A stretch of 33,711 nucleotides of DNA from Bigelowiella natans CCMP2755 (taxonomy: Eukaryota > Cercozoa > Chlorarachniophyceae). The stretch lies in the NCBI GenBank assembly GCA_000320545.1, contig ADNK01000960.1, positions 1-33,711 of the forward strand, written 5' to 3'. Position numbers and translations under genes: made by a program. Positions 11,644 through 20,965 of the stretch are shown here, in pieces. Within the stretch, counting starts at the first letter, position 1; the number at the start of each line of letters is the position of its first letter. The notes beneath the pieces were generated by a model. That model ran no database searches. It saw only the letters and a program-made list of their open reading frames with translations, and was not told the origin of the DNA.

Positions 11644-13166
11644 AAAGTCTAGATGAAAATCCTCGCACTGCTTATAGTAATCCGTAATTTTGGATCCGTT
11701 TTCTTTTTTTTTTCAACAGAAATCGGATGATGAGTGTAGTAAACTAGAATTCAGCCAATGCGAGACAATCTATAAGTAGTATTTGTGTATGTTTCAATAA
11801 TTGCAAACAGTCATTGTTATGCGAGTGCACGGCGCGACATGTAACAAAAGCGATGCCCCAGATGCTATAGCCTAATTTTAAAATAATGCTAGAATGCGCG
11901 CAGCTGCAGCATGGCATGTAGTAATCGATGGGATGACGCTCTATACAGCAGGCGCTGTCTCGTCTCCATGCTGCGCGCGGATGTATAGATGATCGATGCA
12001 ACGCGCCATGCTAGCATGTGCGAGTGAGATATGCGCGATGTGTCGTGTGCTAGCTACTAGCAGCAAGCTAGTATACGTGTGTCTACTACATGCTACATGC
12101 TAGCATGCTACTTATTAGCTTGTCGATCCGTCCGCAACGTCCGCGCCAGCTAGCACATGCATGCATCTACATAGCTAATAGCCCTAAAATTACAACTTAT
12201 ATATGCACTACACAAGTCCGTCAAACCTGTAACGAATCGCCAGAATGTGCATCTGGAAGCTTTTGCGCGCGACCAAGGGCGTCATGTGATGCAATGGACA
12301 TTGGATTTGCTCGCATTTCTTTGAAATTTTTCGTGCATATCACGTTTGGTCAAACGCACACGCAAAAGTATTCAAAATGTGGCAGAGAACAAACGCGCAG
12401 CGTGCATCCGCTACACAACGGGTGTGAATTTTCACACTTTGAGGCCTTGAAAATGGACATTTTGGTCAACATTTCGGTCATTTTTTGAGGTTTGGCCATC
12501 GGACAAGTTCTGATGACTTTTCTTTGACTAACTGCAACTGCCTGCTGCTTCAAAGCGCGTCGCAAAGCGCTGCACTGTTCACAACCCCGTCGTTACCGGG
12601 TTTGACGGACTTGTGTAGTGCAATGCACTGCTCTATGAGCTGTTTATATATGTTAGTGAGTGCTGTACACATCTAGCCAGCTAGCAGCAGGCATTGTGAT
12701 GCAGCACTTGTACGTAAGTACGTACGTACTCAGCTATAGCTAGGTAGGTAGGTCGTGTCTCATGCATGCATAGTAGCTCGTATTGCTGCCTCTCTTATTG
12801 CTATGGTGGCCTTACTTATATTGCAAATCTTGGTGCATACATGCATATCCGGTATGTGCATGCAGGAATGGGGCTGAAAACTGCATGCTAGCTAGATAAT
12901 GTTACGGTATTGTATTTTTGCCAACACGTCCAGTCTTAGGAGTCACTTATCTAATCTAGCCCAGTTGGGCTAGCGCCTCTCTTACGCAACAAATTTGAAA
13001 ACGAATGGATTCTTGAACGAAATATTCTGCTTTAAACCTTGATCCTTTTTCTTGGGCTGAAAATACATCAATTTTGGTCTAAGAGCAAACGGTTAACTTT
13101 GTGATTTTCTTCCCAGTGCCCAAACCTCTCCTCTCTTTACCTCTCAACAATGCAAGTGTGCAAGGT
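11644..13166. other. tail-to-tail intergenic region with a MITE
   Basis: It lies between the 3' ends of the 9787-11643 and 13167-15547 genes. Apart from the inverted-repeat element at 12204-12622 it has no supported gene. The flanks of that element are full of GCTAGC, GCATGC and TACGTACGTAC words like those in 1-1679 and 23574-23830. Confidence 0.6.
12204..12622. mobile_element. MITE-like element with terminal inverted repeats
   Basis: The left end reads TGCA then CTACACAAGTCCGTCAAACC and continues to a TAACG match. The right end is its complement (GGTTTGACGGACTTGTGTAG then TGCA). Pairing covers about 30 bp, broken only near the inner edge. TGCA on both sides is either a 4-bp target duplication or, being palindromic, the outermost part of the inverted repeat. 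Read instead as CACTA...TAGTG, the ends resemble CACTA-type termini, but the 3-bp flanks (ATG and CAA) do not match. The 411-bp interior has no transposase-like frame, so the element would be non-autonomous. Confidence 0.8.
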
Positions 13167-13241
13167 TCACGTACAGATGCGCAACAATATCAATTTCGAT
13201 ATTGTAAATTTAATATATTTTATATATAAATCTAAATATGA

Positions 13242-13288
<47 letters not shown>

Positions 13289-14822
13289 GGGGGGAAAAAG
13301 GGGGGGGAAAAAACTGGATGACAGGAAACCTGACACTGAGTTTCTTTTGCTTAACAGAATATTTGATGCAGGCTTTTTTGGTATCAACCAAGAAAGGCAG
13401 TTTGATGTTGGTAAAATACCTTAAATTAGATCAAAAAGATATTAATCTACATTCTCAATAATTGCATCAAAATTGAGGACTTCAGCGAAATCTTAGAACT
13501 TGGGTCCGTTTCGGGATCTACATTTTTTTTTTCGGATCCTGACAGTAGGAAATCAAGCATCAATGGAGTAGTCTCAAGGACACATACGAGAAATAAGCTA
13601 AAACACCACCGTGCATCACGTCTATAATTGGGCAAGCAACAGCAACTCTCTGCTACGCACGCATGGCGGACACCCACCGTTTTGGAGGCAGAGCAGTCTG
13701 TTCTCCGACAAATGAAATTTGAGTGATTCAAGCCCTTCAATTAGCGCTGGCAGCCGGATGTATACCATCAGTTCCAGAGGATATCTCTGCACCAAAGATC
13801 ATTCAAAATTATATTGGAGTCCTCCGCCTAAGCCCTGCCCCTCCCACAGATGCACGTACACACCGTAACCTCGCAGTCCGTCGCACCCTCGAATCCAGCA
13901 GCCCTGACGAAGAATCTGCCCAAGAAGCTCTCGAGTCTCACTTTCATACCTGAAGTATTCGTTACTTACTCATTATCTACTGCTATCGAGGTCTGTCTCT
14001 TCGAGCAGGTAAAACTCTACACTCACACCTGATCTTGTTCGACAATATACTGAGTGACTGAGGGCCTTCGGTTTGGTTTCCACTTTTTCCTTGGCCTCCT
14101 TCTCTTTTTGCTGTGTTGAGGTTTTTGTCAGAAGGTTGAATGGAATACATAAATCCATGAAGCACCTTTTCGGCTTCCTTGACCCGAAACATTGAAATTG
14201 CTCTTCGAAGCTCCTCCGGCTTTAAGTCTGGCATCTGATAGGAGGGAAGGAGGATATACATGCATAAATATTGGTCACGGTTGTTCACATCTAAAATGCC
14301 AAGTCTTACTTGTTTTCGGAAATCGTCCAAGAGTAGCTTTTCCTTTAAATTAAAATACTCTCAGTTTTTGTCTGAGCTAGGCTCTAAGAATCATGGTCAA
14401 TTAACATAGGTTTAGTTTCGTGAGATAATCTGATCACTACCTCTTGAGAAAGTGGCGGTTCTCTTGGTTTTGGAATCTTAGCTTGGAAAAGAGTAGATTT
14501 TCCTCCAGGCTCCTGGAAAGTATTGCTGGTTCCAGAGAATTGACTTGGCGGGATTTTATTCTCACCAGCTGCAAGGGTCTCTTTTCCACTGGGAGTTGAA
14601 ACTGGACCAACCTCCTTTTAAATGGAAGTTTACGTGTTTTTAAAGGTACGAGAATATACCGTTGCATTCAAAACCAATGCACGTGCTCAAAAGTGCAGAG
14701 AATCCAGAGAAACAAGCCATATGTATGTGGATGATTGTACATACTACAACCTGAACTTTCTTTTCTTTCGGTTTGCGTATCCTTTGCTTTCCGGGCTTTG
14801 TTCCGATATATCTTTTTGCATG

Positions 14823-14863
<41 letters not shown>

Positions 14864-15547
14864 TAGTGAGAAGATCGATACATCGTAAAATTACAAGGCC
14901 TTCAAATACCGAATCTTTGGAAATGTGAATGAAGAAATGGCTTTCACAGGAAACTTCCGTTGTACGTTCTGAAACGCAAAACTAGCAACATTTTCCCTGA
15001 ACTCGGTGTCCTTGGTGCATCGAAGGACAACCTGAAGATGCGAAAATGTAAATTAGTTTTAGATATCTTTTGATTAGTTAAAGTTGACCTCATCATTGAG
15101 GACGACATCAAAGATCGCACACTCAGAAGCTGCTCTAGCCTTCTCACGACGCATCGGCCCGCAACTCATTGGAAGCCTGTGGAGGAAAGTTCAGACGTGT
15201 ATCCACAGCATTTCTCTCATTCGAAACCTGACGTGTACTGCCCCACTTCCACTTGGATCCGGTGTCTCACTTATTGGAGCAATGTGAGGGGACTGGCAAA
15301 TGTTGAGGCAGACCTGCATTTCTGGCACAAGAGGTGGATATGACACAAGTGAGTGCTTCATGGAAGATTACTCGTCACTGTACAAAATTCAACCATCGCT
15401 CGAGTCCATGTGCCCAGAGCTGTCATGACTGCAGTTGAGTTTCACTACAAATCCGGGCTCAGGTTGGATCTCTATCGAATTGGCCTCAAACTGGCGGAGA
15501 CGTTCTTGCTGAAGCTGTTGCAGCATCATCAGCTGCTCAGCTGACAT
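13167..15547 (-). CDS. PIH1 domain-containing protein with C-terminal CS domain
   Basis: Twelve phase-consistent exons (high to low): 15547-15394, 15321-15228, 15176-15089, 15031-14895, 14811-14751, 14614-14441, 14342-14310, 14234-14166, 14110-14029, 13949-13870, 13786-13674, 13419-13167. The PIH1 domain spans about residues 28-165, with PEPGFVVKL, VCLNICQSP, LPMSCGP and the CAIFDVVLNDEVV core ending FPKIRYLKALYIGTKP. A Ser/Pro/Lys-rich linker with a charged helix (about 165-324) follows. The CS-like domain (about 325-405) shows YPLELMVYIRLPALIEG, LSENRLLCLQ, NIKLPFLVD and KLSVRFPVI. PIH1 proteins are HSP90 co-chaperone adaptors; several help preassemble flagellar dyneins, and PIH1D1 works in R2TP. 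Which subtype this is cannot be told. The last exon as drawn runs past the CS domain through a (CT)n tract encoding poly-Ser-Leu, so the true C-terminus may be earlier, after an unrecognised splice. Exons 9-10 (linker) are the least certain. Confidence 0.85.
13248..13278. repeat. (GA)n plus G-run at the 3' end of the PIH1 gene
   Basis: A GA run followed by long G tracts up to about 13308. On the coding strand it reads C-run then (CT)n directly after the CS domain. It is either 3' UTR, intron, or a low-complexity tail. Confidence 0.9.
14821..14862. repeat. (GT)n microsatellite in PIH1 gene intron
   Basis: On the coding strand it is a (CA)n run ending about 10 nt upstream of the 3' splice site at 14812. 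Confidence 0.95.
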
Positions 15548-16324
15548 GTTTTACAACCTGCTATGGAGAGAGACCAGCAGCAGTGTCATATGATACACTG
15601 ATCAATATATAAAGCTTCCTTAGGCGAACGTGCATACCACCTTTGCAGCAGCAGCAGCCGGAAATAGGCCCGTCGTCGTCTTCTTCGTCTCTCCCACCCT
15701 CGCTCGCTGTCCCCCAGCCGAAAACGATCGATGATCGGTGTGCGAGCAATGAGGCGGCTACGACATGATTTAGGCAACTTTTCCCCGTGTAAACCAGGTC
15801 AATTCTGGGTCAGGGAAAAACGCCCTGCAAACGGTGCTGGAAGAGAAAAGAAACAACTGAAGACTCTCATTTCCATTTATTTCGGAAAAAATACGGGCTG
15901 GATTTACCTGTGTAAACTCAAGTGGTATTCGCTCTCGCGACAACTCACTTTGGCCAATGTTTTTCCGAGGCCAATTGCCGGGGAAATCGAGGAATTGATG
16001 CCGGAGCCCAGCGAAAAGAGGAGAGAGACACCGGACAATTCCTGAGAAATCTCGCGAAATCCGGCAGCAATCAATTGGAGAGACACAAGCTCGACAATAC
16101 ATCTGCTGAGAATCATCTTGTGCAGAAGTGCGCGGCAGGGCGGCTCCCGTCATTTTCTGGAACAGTACGAATAAGAGACTGCGCCTCGGGAAACTTCTTG
16201 TCTCTCAAGCCAGAAAGTGAGCCATTTTCTCGAGCTGGGGACAATCCTCGAGGGGAGCGTAATTCTGAATAATCGAGACGCCTGCTTCCTCCTACCTCGA
16301 GACCTCCACTTCACCCCGGTTGCC
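15548..16324. promoter_or_regulatory. head-to-head intergenic region (PIH1 gene / importin beta)
   Basis: 777 bp between the two divergent start codons. No dispersed repeat is seen. The part nearest importin carries several CTCGAG or CTCGCGA-like words. Open frames in it (for example 15731-16045 plus) have no recognisable product. A shared promoter is inferred from geometry only. Confidence 0.5.
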
Positions 16325-19300
16325 ATGGAAAATTTACCGAAGGCCCTGCTATGGGCAATTGGCGAAAGTATCTCTTAAATCCTGACTAATCATCCTTTCG
16401 TGCGATATTTTTATTATTTCTACAAGCATCAAATTAGCCTTCATTCGCATCTTGCCCTCTCCAACCTAACTTTGATGCGTGCTGTGCTACAGATCAGGAG
16501 CAGCGCGTGCAAGCTGAAAGAGAGCTCAAGAAGCTCGAAGGATTAAACATCGTCGGATTACAACTTAATTTCTCAACTCTTTCTCACTTTTGAGCATTCT
16601 CTTTGAGCATGATTAATTTCCTTTTTTCTTTATCAGCATGCGTACATGCACGGGCTCTGCGAATGCATGCAAAATCGGAAGCTGCCTCCAAATTCACGAC
16701 ACCTTGCTGGAATCCAATTAAAGAATACAATTGATTCAAGGGTATGTATAAATTTTCCATCGTGGTCAGTAGAAGTATCTAAACGAAGATTTTCCCGGTA
16801 GGCGGAGCAAAAACGCCAACAGCTTCAGCAACGGTGGTTAAACCTTCCAGCGCCGAAGCGGAGCGATTTGAGACTAAAGGTCAAAGCAGATACACTTAGA
16901 ATATGAATTAATTGAGTTGAACATAACAAGGGAGGAAAAGGGTGAGTTGTATCGAGATAGTAAAAGAGAGAGCACGAGGAGCAATAATCACGCTCTTCCC
17001 CGACGCAGTATCTGGATTCCTTAATGTTCAAACTCGATGTTACCTCAGATGCTCAACGCGCTTAATTTGCCTGAGAAACCACTTTGGGACATCGCAGCAC
17101 AGGCAAGTCAAAACAATGTTTTTTGGTGAATTAGTAGTCACGGAAGTTAGGGACAAATCCATTGAAGTCATGGTAAGACAAAAAAATACTGTTGGCACAG
17201 GTGGTGGCCAAGGTTGCAAGGATTGAAATTCCGCGGGACTTGTGGCCAGGGTTGATGAAGCAACTTGTACAAGTATCTAGTGACAGCAAGTCGAATGATT
17301 CGCTCAAGGAGGCGTGTCTCACAACCATGGGTTACGTTAGTGAGGAGGTTTGCGAAGAGGTAGTGCCGAGATACTTTGTTTTTGGTCATTGTTCGGTTAG
17401 AATCTGCGAGATCTTACAGCTCATTACATCTTATTCTTTAGTATCCAGAGAAATTGCAAGGCAGCAGCAGTGAAATTCTGAATACGATACGATTGGCACT
17501 GGGAAATCCACAACACAGCATGAATATAAAAGTAGCTGCAACAAAAGCTCTCAAGAATTCTCTGAGGATGGCTCGCAAAAATTTTGGCGTCCCTGTAATT
17601 TTATTTTACTTTAATGTTATTTCTTTCATTTAAAAGATGATGATTTCCTATTGCAGCACGAAAGAGCTCTTATCATGGAGAAGATGATCTTTGCATCTGC
17701 GATTTCGAAAGACAACAGAGTGCGTTTTGCGGCCTTCGAATGTCTAGTTGAAGTTGCTAAATCCTATTATGAACATATTGGAAATTACATGAAGCAGATA
17801 TATGAGGTACGGAGCAAGTTCTGAATCGAAGACACTCTTAAATTCACAAATTCTCTGTTCTTCAGTTAACTTCACAAGCCATCAAGAAAGGAGATGAAGA
17901 TATTGCAAAACAAAGCCTAGAGTTTTGGACAACTGTGTCGGAAATAGAAATCGATATCCAGGAGGATCATTTAGAGGTATGAGTTCTATTCAACTCGAAT
18001 CAAAATCGATGCATGCTAACCCTCGAACAAAATTACTCAGGCCGAAGAAAAGGGGAAGAAAAGTCAACGTAAGAATTTGAATATTGTTGCAAGAGCCGCT
18101 CCTCGGTTGGCAGATATGCTGTTGATGTCCCTTACGAAACAGGTAGCTGAATAAATGTCTGCTCTTTTTTCCACGGATTCATCATCACCGCCTAATCTCT
18201 AAATCTCTGCTACCTAGGACGAAGATCCTATGGATGATACTTATAACGTGGCGCAGGCCGCAGCTGTATGTCTTCAACACATGGCCCAAAATATAGGTGG
18301 AGCCGTCGTACCATTAGTGTTGCCATTCGTCAAGCAGAGGATTAAGGACAAGAATTGGAGAAATAGGGAAGCCTCCACATTGGCATTTGGTGAGATGAAA
18401 CTTTCGATTAGTAGTAGTATCCCCAATCTATCTCGAATATGATTCAAACAAACTCTTCCCCTATTCTAGCTTGTATATTGGACGGCCCTTCAAAGAAGGA
18501 CTTAAAAGGCCTAGTCCTGCACGCATTTCCTGTAATCTTGGGCCATATGCAAGATTCTCAGCCCCAAGTGAAGGATACTGCTGCTTGGTGTATCGGGAGA
18601 ATATGCGAAGAAATGCCGGGTGCTATTACTCCTGAAATTCTGAAGAACCTAATGGAGGCCCTCCGCAGGGGGCTACACGAGAATCCAAAGATCGCTCGGC
18701 ATGTGTGCTGGGTACTTCATTTGAAATTTGTTGTGTAATATTTAATTCTGACTCTCAACTTCTTCCCGCTACTAGGCAATCTGCAATCTAGCCAATGAGG
18801 TACAAGTGAACAATAACACATCAGCTCTTTCGAGATACTTTGGAGCTATGGTTAAGGAGCTACTAAAAATCGCCGAAAAGTAAGGAATCTAGCATGAATG
18901 TTAGATAGAGGAAGCAGGTCTCTAAAACTGTTCTTTCTCAGGCCTGATATAGATCTTCGAGGAGATGCTTTCGAAGCTATTAATGCGTTGGTTCTCGGTT
19001 CTGCAAGTGATGTATACCCAATGATTGGACAACTTGTTCCGGAACTCATGAAGAGATTGAAAAATGCCCTTGAGCATGGAGGCAAGCAGCTGTCTCCCGC
19101 CCAAGCGGCGTTGGTAGCCAATGCTCAGGCCTCCTACTGCTCCACGCTTACCATCGCTATAGGCAAACTTTCTGAGAATCCGAAGCTGAGGGAGACATTA
19201 TGTCGTTATATGGATCCTATGATGGAGTTTTTTCTGGGAGTACTACGACAGAACCATTCAGAGGCTCATGAGGAGGCACTTCTTGCGATCTCTGCTGTAG

Positions 19301-19473
19301 CAAGATGTACGCACAGCACACAGAGTAGATGTATGCAGTAGTGTTCTAACGTGTATTATTCACATATGTATATGGTTTATAGGCATCGAGAACAACTTCC
19401 TCAGATATATGCCACACTTGTACGAGAAGCTTCTTCAAATCTTAAGGGATATCCAGTCTCCTTCGGTTAGTAG

Positions 19474-19521
<48 letters not shown>

Positions 19522-20472
19522 CTATTCGAACCACTTTGGTCAAATTCTCCGTCGTTTATTTTTATTTCACCATCTACTTAGATTTGCAGTATAGCGATAG
19601 GAGTATGCGGAGACGTGGCAAGGGCTTTGGATTCAAAGCTGGTTCCTTACTGTGATGAAATTGTGAAGACTTTACTGTCGAATCTAAAGGTTCTTGTTGG
19701 AATTTGCATCTTGATAATACCGTTTGCCCAAAACTGAATTTTCTCGTGTAATCAGAATGGAAGTCTCGAGAGACACGTAAAGCCGCGCATTTTGGAATGT
19801 TTGGGGGACATCGCCCTGGCTATTAGAGGAAATTTTGAGAAATATTACAAACATGTAATGATATTGCTTCAGGATGCTTCTAGGTTAGATTTCCGGCAGG
19901 AAAGGGTACATCTCATCTCAAGTTGAGTGTCTTTCATCAAATCATCTAACATGATAATGTACCAAATTGTTAGGACTATGAGACAGTCGAGTACATGAAC
20001 TCACTAAGAGAAGCTATCATTGAGACTTATGTTTCTATTCTGCAAGGACTTGCTGATGGAGAAAAGGGTAAGAAGTCTTTTGAGATGAGTGATGGGAAGC
20101 TCACCATTTTTTGTCAATGTGCAACAGAGCAACTGTTTGTCGATCACTTGAAGGCTTTACCAGACTTCCTTGGTAAAATTGCTAGTGATGGAGACACATC
20201 TGACGAAGTTATCCGGGCATCATGCTCGTTCATAGGGTACGTAATCATCATTTCTCAAATCGATGCTAATCTGAGTTTGATTGAGTACTCGTACATTGTT
20301 TGTTCTCTTCAGCGACATGGCAAGAACCCTTGGGCCTAAAAATCCGCAGCTACGCAAGTATTTGTTGACCCAAGCTCATATCAAAAAAATCATCAACGAC
20401 GGGTTTCGAAGAGACGACGTCTGTAAGAAGCAGGCAGAGTATGCAAAGCGTCACGTAATGGCCCTGCAGTAA
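16325..20472 (+). CDS. KPNB1: importin subunit beta-1 (karyopherin beta), complete
   Basis: Nineteen exons: 16325-16367, 16493-16551, 16637-16741, 16802-16879, 17049-17102, 17201-17359, 17442-17594, 17657-17806, 17866-17976, 18041-18142, 18218-18389, 18470-18711, 18776-18879, 18942-19306, 19383-19465, 19582-19689, 19756-19905, 19974-20236, 20313-20472. All phases agree and the 886-residue product matches the family length (human 876). The importin N-terminal domain shows RHLAGIQLKN (about 55-64). An acidic loop DEDPMDD (about 339-345) sits where the family has its HEAT-8 acidic loop. HEAT-repeat signatures include KDTAAWCIGRICE, IARHVCWAICNLANE, VCGDVARALDSKLVPYCDEI, ILECLGDIALAI and DYETVEYMNSLREA. 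Known role: binds importin-alpha or cargo, Ran-GTP and nucleoporins to carry proteins into the nucleus. The intron after exon 5 uses a GC donor. The 3' UTR begins with a hairpin. Confidence 0.97.
17103..17200 (+). other. GC-AG intron in importin beta
   Basis: Exon 5 ends ...GCACAG and the intron begins GCAAGTC, the usual extended consensus of GC donors, then ends TTGGCACAG. Reading through meets an in-frame stop within nine codons, while splicing here joins WDIAAQ to VVAKVARIEIP in the family-expected frame. Every other intron of this gene begins with GT. Confidence 0.85.
19476..19516. repeat. (AT)n microsatellite in importin beta intron
   Basis: Uninterrupted TA dinucleotide run starting about 10 nt after the 5' splice site at 19466. 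Confidence 0.95.
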
Positions 20473-20884
20473 ATTGTTATTTGTTAGCCGTGGCGGATGA
20501 GCCACGGCTTTTCCAAAGTTCTTAATTATATGGAGATGTCGGTACATAAAACAGCCTTCATTTTGTCCATCTGCATCTGGATTCAGTTATAATTCTGGAG
20601 AAATTCGTTTGTTTGACGATTTGCATGAATACATCAAACCATAGTATTTCACATGCTGAAATAAAATTTACCCTGCATTTAACATTTTTCGTTGTACTGC
20701 ACGCATCATCTAACAATGATATACGACGCCCGCTATTTTTCTTTTTGTTAGTTACATGCAGATATCTGCAATATTTCGCCGTATTGCGGCGGACTGCGCA
20801 CGTAACACTACATCTAGTACATGTGAGACATGTAATGACATCTAGACATGTCTAGATCTCTAGATCTATCGACACATGAAACAT
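20473..20884. other. importin beta 3' flank
   Basis: It holds the hairpin at 20486-20509, then A/T-rich DNA without a supported gene, then palindromic CTAGA and ACATGT words from about 20810 leading into repeat copy 3. No canonical AATAAA close to the stop is evident; AATAAA occurs at about 20660. Confidence 0.5.
20486..20509 (+). other. perfect 9-bp hairpin just after the importin beta stop
   Basis: AGCCGTGGC, a 6-nt loop GGATGA, then GCCACGGCT and a short T-run. It starts 14 nt after the TAA. In shape it resembles a bacterial intrinsic terminator or a long version of the histone mRNA 3' stem-loop. Neither is expected for this gene, so its role is unknown. Confidence 0.7.
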
Positions 20885-20961
20885 GAGACGGATGCAATGA
20901 AGAATTGAATTTTTTCAATGGTCATCCTGATGTAGCTGTGCAATGCAGCGGCTACAGCGCT
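20885..20961 (+). repeat. dispersed repeat, copy 3
   Basis: GAGACGGATGCAATGAAGAA, then TTTTTTCAATGGTCATCCTG, then ATGTAGCTGTGCAATGCAGC and GGCTACAGCGCT. It matches copy 2 and the reverse complement of copy 4 over the whole length. The decayed LINE begins directly to its right. Confidence 0.7.
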
Positions 20962-20965
20962 AATG

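Noticed and set aside
12090-12488. 132-codon open frame overlapping the MITE, considered as a transposase
   Set aside because: It starts outside the element, has no recognisable catalytic motif and crosses the inverted repeat.
13723-13953. A clean 76-codon plus-strand open frame (ALQLALAAGCIPSVPED...)
   Set aside because: It lies antisense to two phase-consistent PIH1-gene exons (13949-13870 and 13786-13674) that encode the expected linker and CS domain. No splice partners fit on the plus strand.
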